Assembly: GCF_039543825.1 (NCBI RefSeq)
Contig: NZ_BAABKM010000003.1
Coordinates: 62,001 to 126,000, forward strand
Reading direction: 5' to 3'
Length of the DNA: 64,000 bases
Source of the DNA: Nocardioides conyzicola
GTDB taxonomy: Bacteria > Actinomycetota > Actinomycetes > Propionibacteriales > Nocardioidaceae
This document shows, piece after piece, positions 63,772 through 64,000 of this stretch. The notes beneath the pieces were generated by a model that ran no database searches, had not been told where the DNA came from, and saw only the letters and a list, made by a program, of their open reading frames with translations. Position 1 is the first letter of the stretch, and every line of letters starts with the position of its first letter. The translations under genes were made by a program, and so were the position numbers.

Positions 63772-63878
63772 GGGTGCTCCTTGGTCGGGTCGGTGCCTCG
63801 GCGTACGCCGGGACCCGTCGATCGTATCGACCGCCCCCGGTCGCTCGCGCGGCAGTTGTCGTCCCCGGTCCCGTCCCG

Positions 63879-64000
63879 TCAGTCCTTCTCGAGCCGGACC
63901 TTGCCGATCGACCCGATCGGCGACGCGCAGGCGTCGCCCCAGTCCGCGACCACGCCGCCGTTGCAGGCGCGGTAGCCGATCTCGTAGCCCTTGGCCGCGC
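63879..64000 (-). CDS. C-terminus of an unidentified protein
   Basis: An open frame enters from the right edge and stops with TGA at 63881-63879, giving about 40 C-terminal residues (including [21 protein letters not shown] and ending KVRLEKD). Two cysteines and several Gly, Trp and Asp residues suggest a secreted, disulfide-containing domain. The family is not recognised. The 107-bp gap to thrS has the thrS promoter region and nothing else I can name. Confidence 0.55.
   Translation of the reverse strand, partial: AAKGYEIGYRACNGGVVADWGDACASPIGSIGKVRLEKD

Noticed and set aside
63772..63878. T-box or other riboswitch before thrS
   Set aside because: No conserved T-box core sequence and only about 100 bases of leader; only a short CGGCGTACGCCG palindrome is present.
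1..64000. tRNA, rRNA, CRISPR array, transposase or integrase genes
   Set aside because: Read for T-loop-like sequences, regularly spaced repeats and DDE or tyrosine/serine recombinase motifs; none convincing. A tRNA scan would be decisive for tRNAs.
1..64000. Over-use of GTAC/CGTACG strings throughout the window
   Set aside because: Most are in coding sequence and follow from the preference for GTC, TAC and ACG codons; no positional pattern relative to genes was seen.

Overview
The window is about 64 kb of very GC-rich DNA from an actinobacterium. Gene content and order point to the Nocardioidaceae, probably Nocardioides or a close relative. The reasons are the actinobacterial-type EF-P (PGKGP loop), XylA, phosphatidylinositol-phosphate synthase and RelA, the LexA box of the CGAAC-N4-GTTCG type, start codons with TANNNT placed as for leaderless messages, and a housekeeping backbone in the order I recall for Mycobacterium from nusB to thrS. 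No rRNA, tRNA, CRISPR array or transposase was recognised.

Layout. Almost all core genes are on the minus strand. Reading left to right: pyrC (cut by the window edge), pyrB and pyrR with a PyrR-binding RNA hairpin just before the pyrR Shine-Dalgarno (0-2.4 kb). Next is an accessory block (2.4-10.4 kb) with a membrane molybdopterin oxidoreductase/cytochrome b pair, an MDR-family oxidoreductase, a PNPOx-fold protein, a ParA/MinD-like ATPase with a disordered N-terminus, and two paralogous flavoprotein disulfide reductases around a DUF1206 membrane protein. A 98-nt nested palindrome separates this block from nusB-efp, a SIMPL protein, aroQ-aroB-aroK-aroC, an A24 prepilin peptidase, aroE, mltG, ruvX, alaS, two small membrane proteins and rarA (10.5-23.8 kb). 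A five-gene peptide-type ABC importer follows (23.8-30.2 kb), then aspS-hisS-MBL hydrolase, a plus-strand DUF349 gene, relA-apt-secF-secD-yajC and ruvB-ruvA-ruvC (30.5-44.3 kb).

From 44.3 to 45.8 kb a single plus-strand gene interrupts the backbone. It joins an AbiEi-type winged-helix domain to a PD-(D/E)XK/DUF559-like nuclease domain. It is bracketed by two nearly identical 76-77 nt hairpins in direct orientation, and each hairpin arm carries a GTAAC-N5-GTTAC palindrome. This is the best candidate in the window for an undescribed system. yebC, pdxT, a plus-strand serine hydrolase, pdxS and pgsA follow (45.8-49.9 kb).

A xylose module (49.9-55.9 kb) consists of ROK regulator, xylH, xylG and xylF on the minus strand and xylA on the plus strand. 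Their 417-bp divergent control region carries two classes of inverted repeat, one of each class per promoter side, with nearly equal spacing. The module sits where mycobacteria carry the PatA acyltransferase and pimA between pgsA and the HIT gene. The rest (56-64 kb) holds a 43-aa basic protein coupled to an alanine-dehydrogenase-family enzyme, a PAS/PP2C phosphatase with a shrunken GAF region, an inositol-monophosphatase-family protein, a HIT protein, a GNAT acetyltransferase, a DUF1906-like lipoprotein, thrS, and the 3' end of one more gene.

How the genes work together: UMP and shikimate synthesis, translation (EF-P and the Ala, Asp, His and Thr tRNA ligases), stringent response, Sec accessory proteins, Holliday-junction processing under SOS control, PLP synthesis and inositol phospholipid synthesis form the minus-strand core. 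The plus-strand genes are mostly interruptions of that core.
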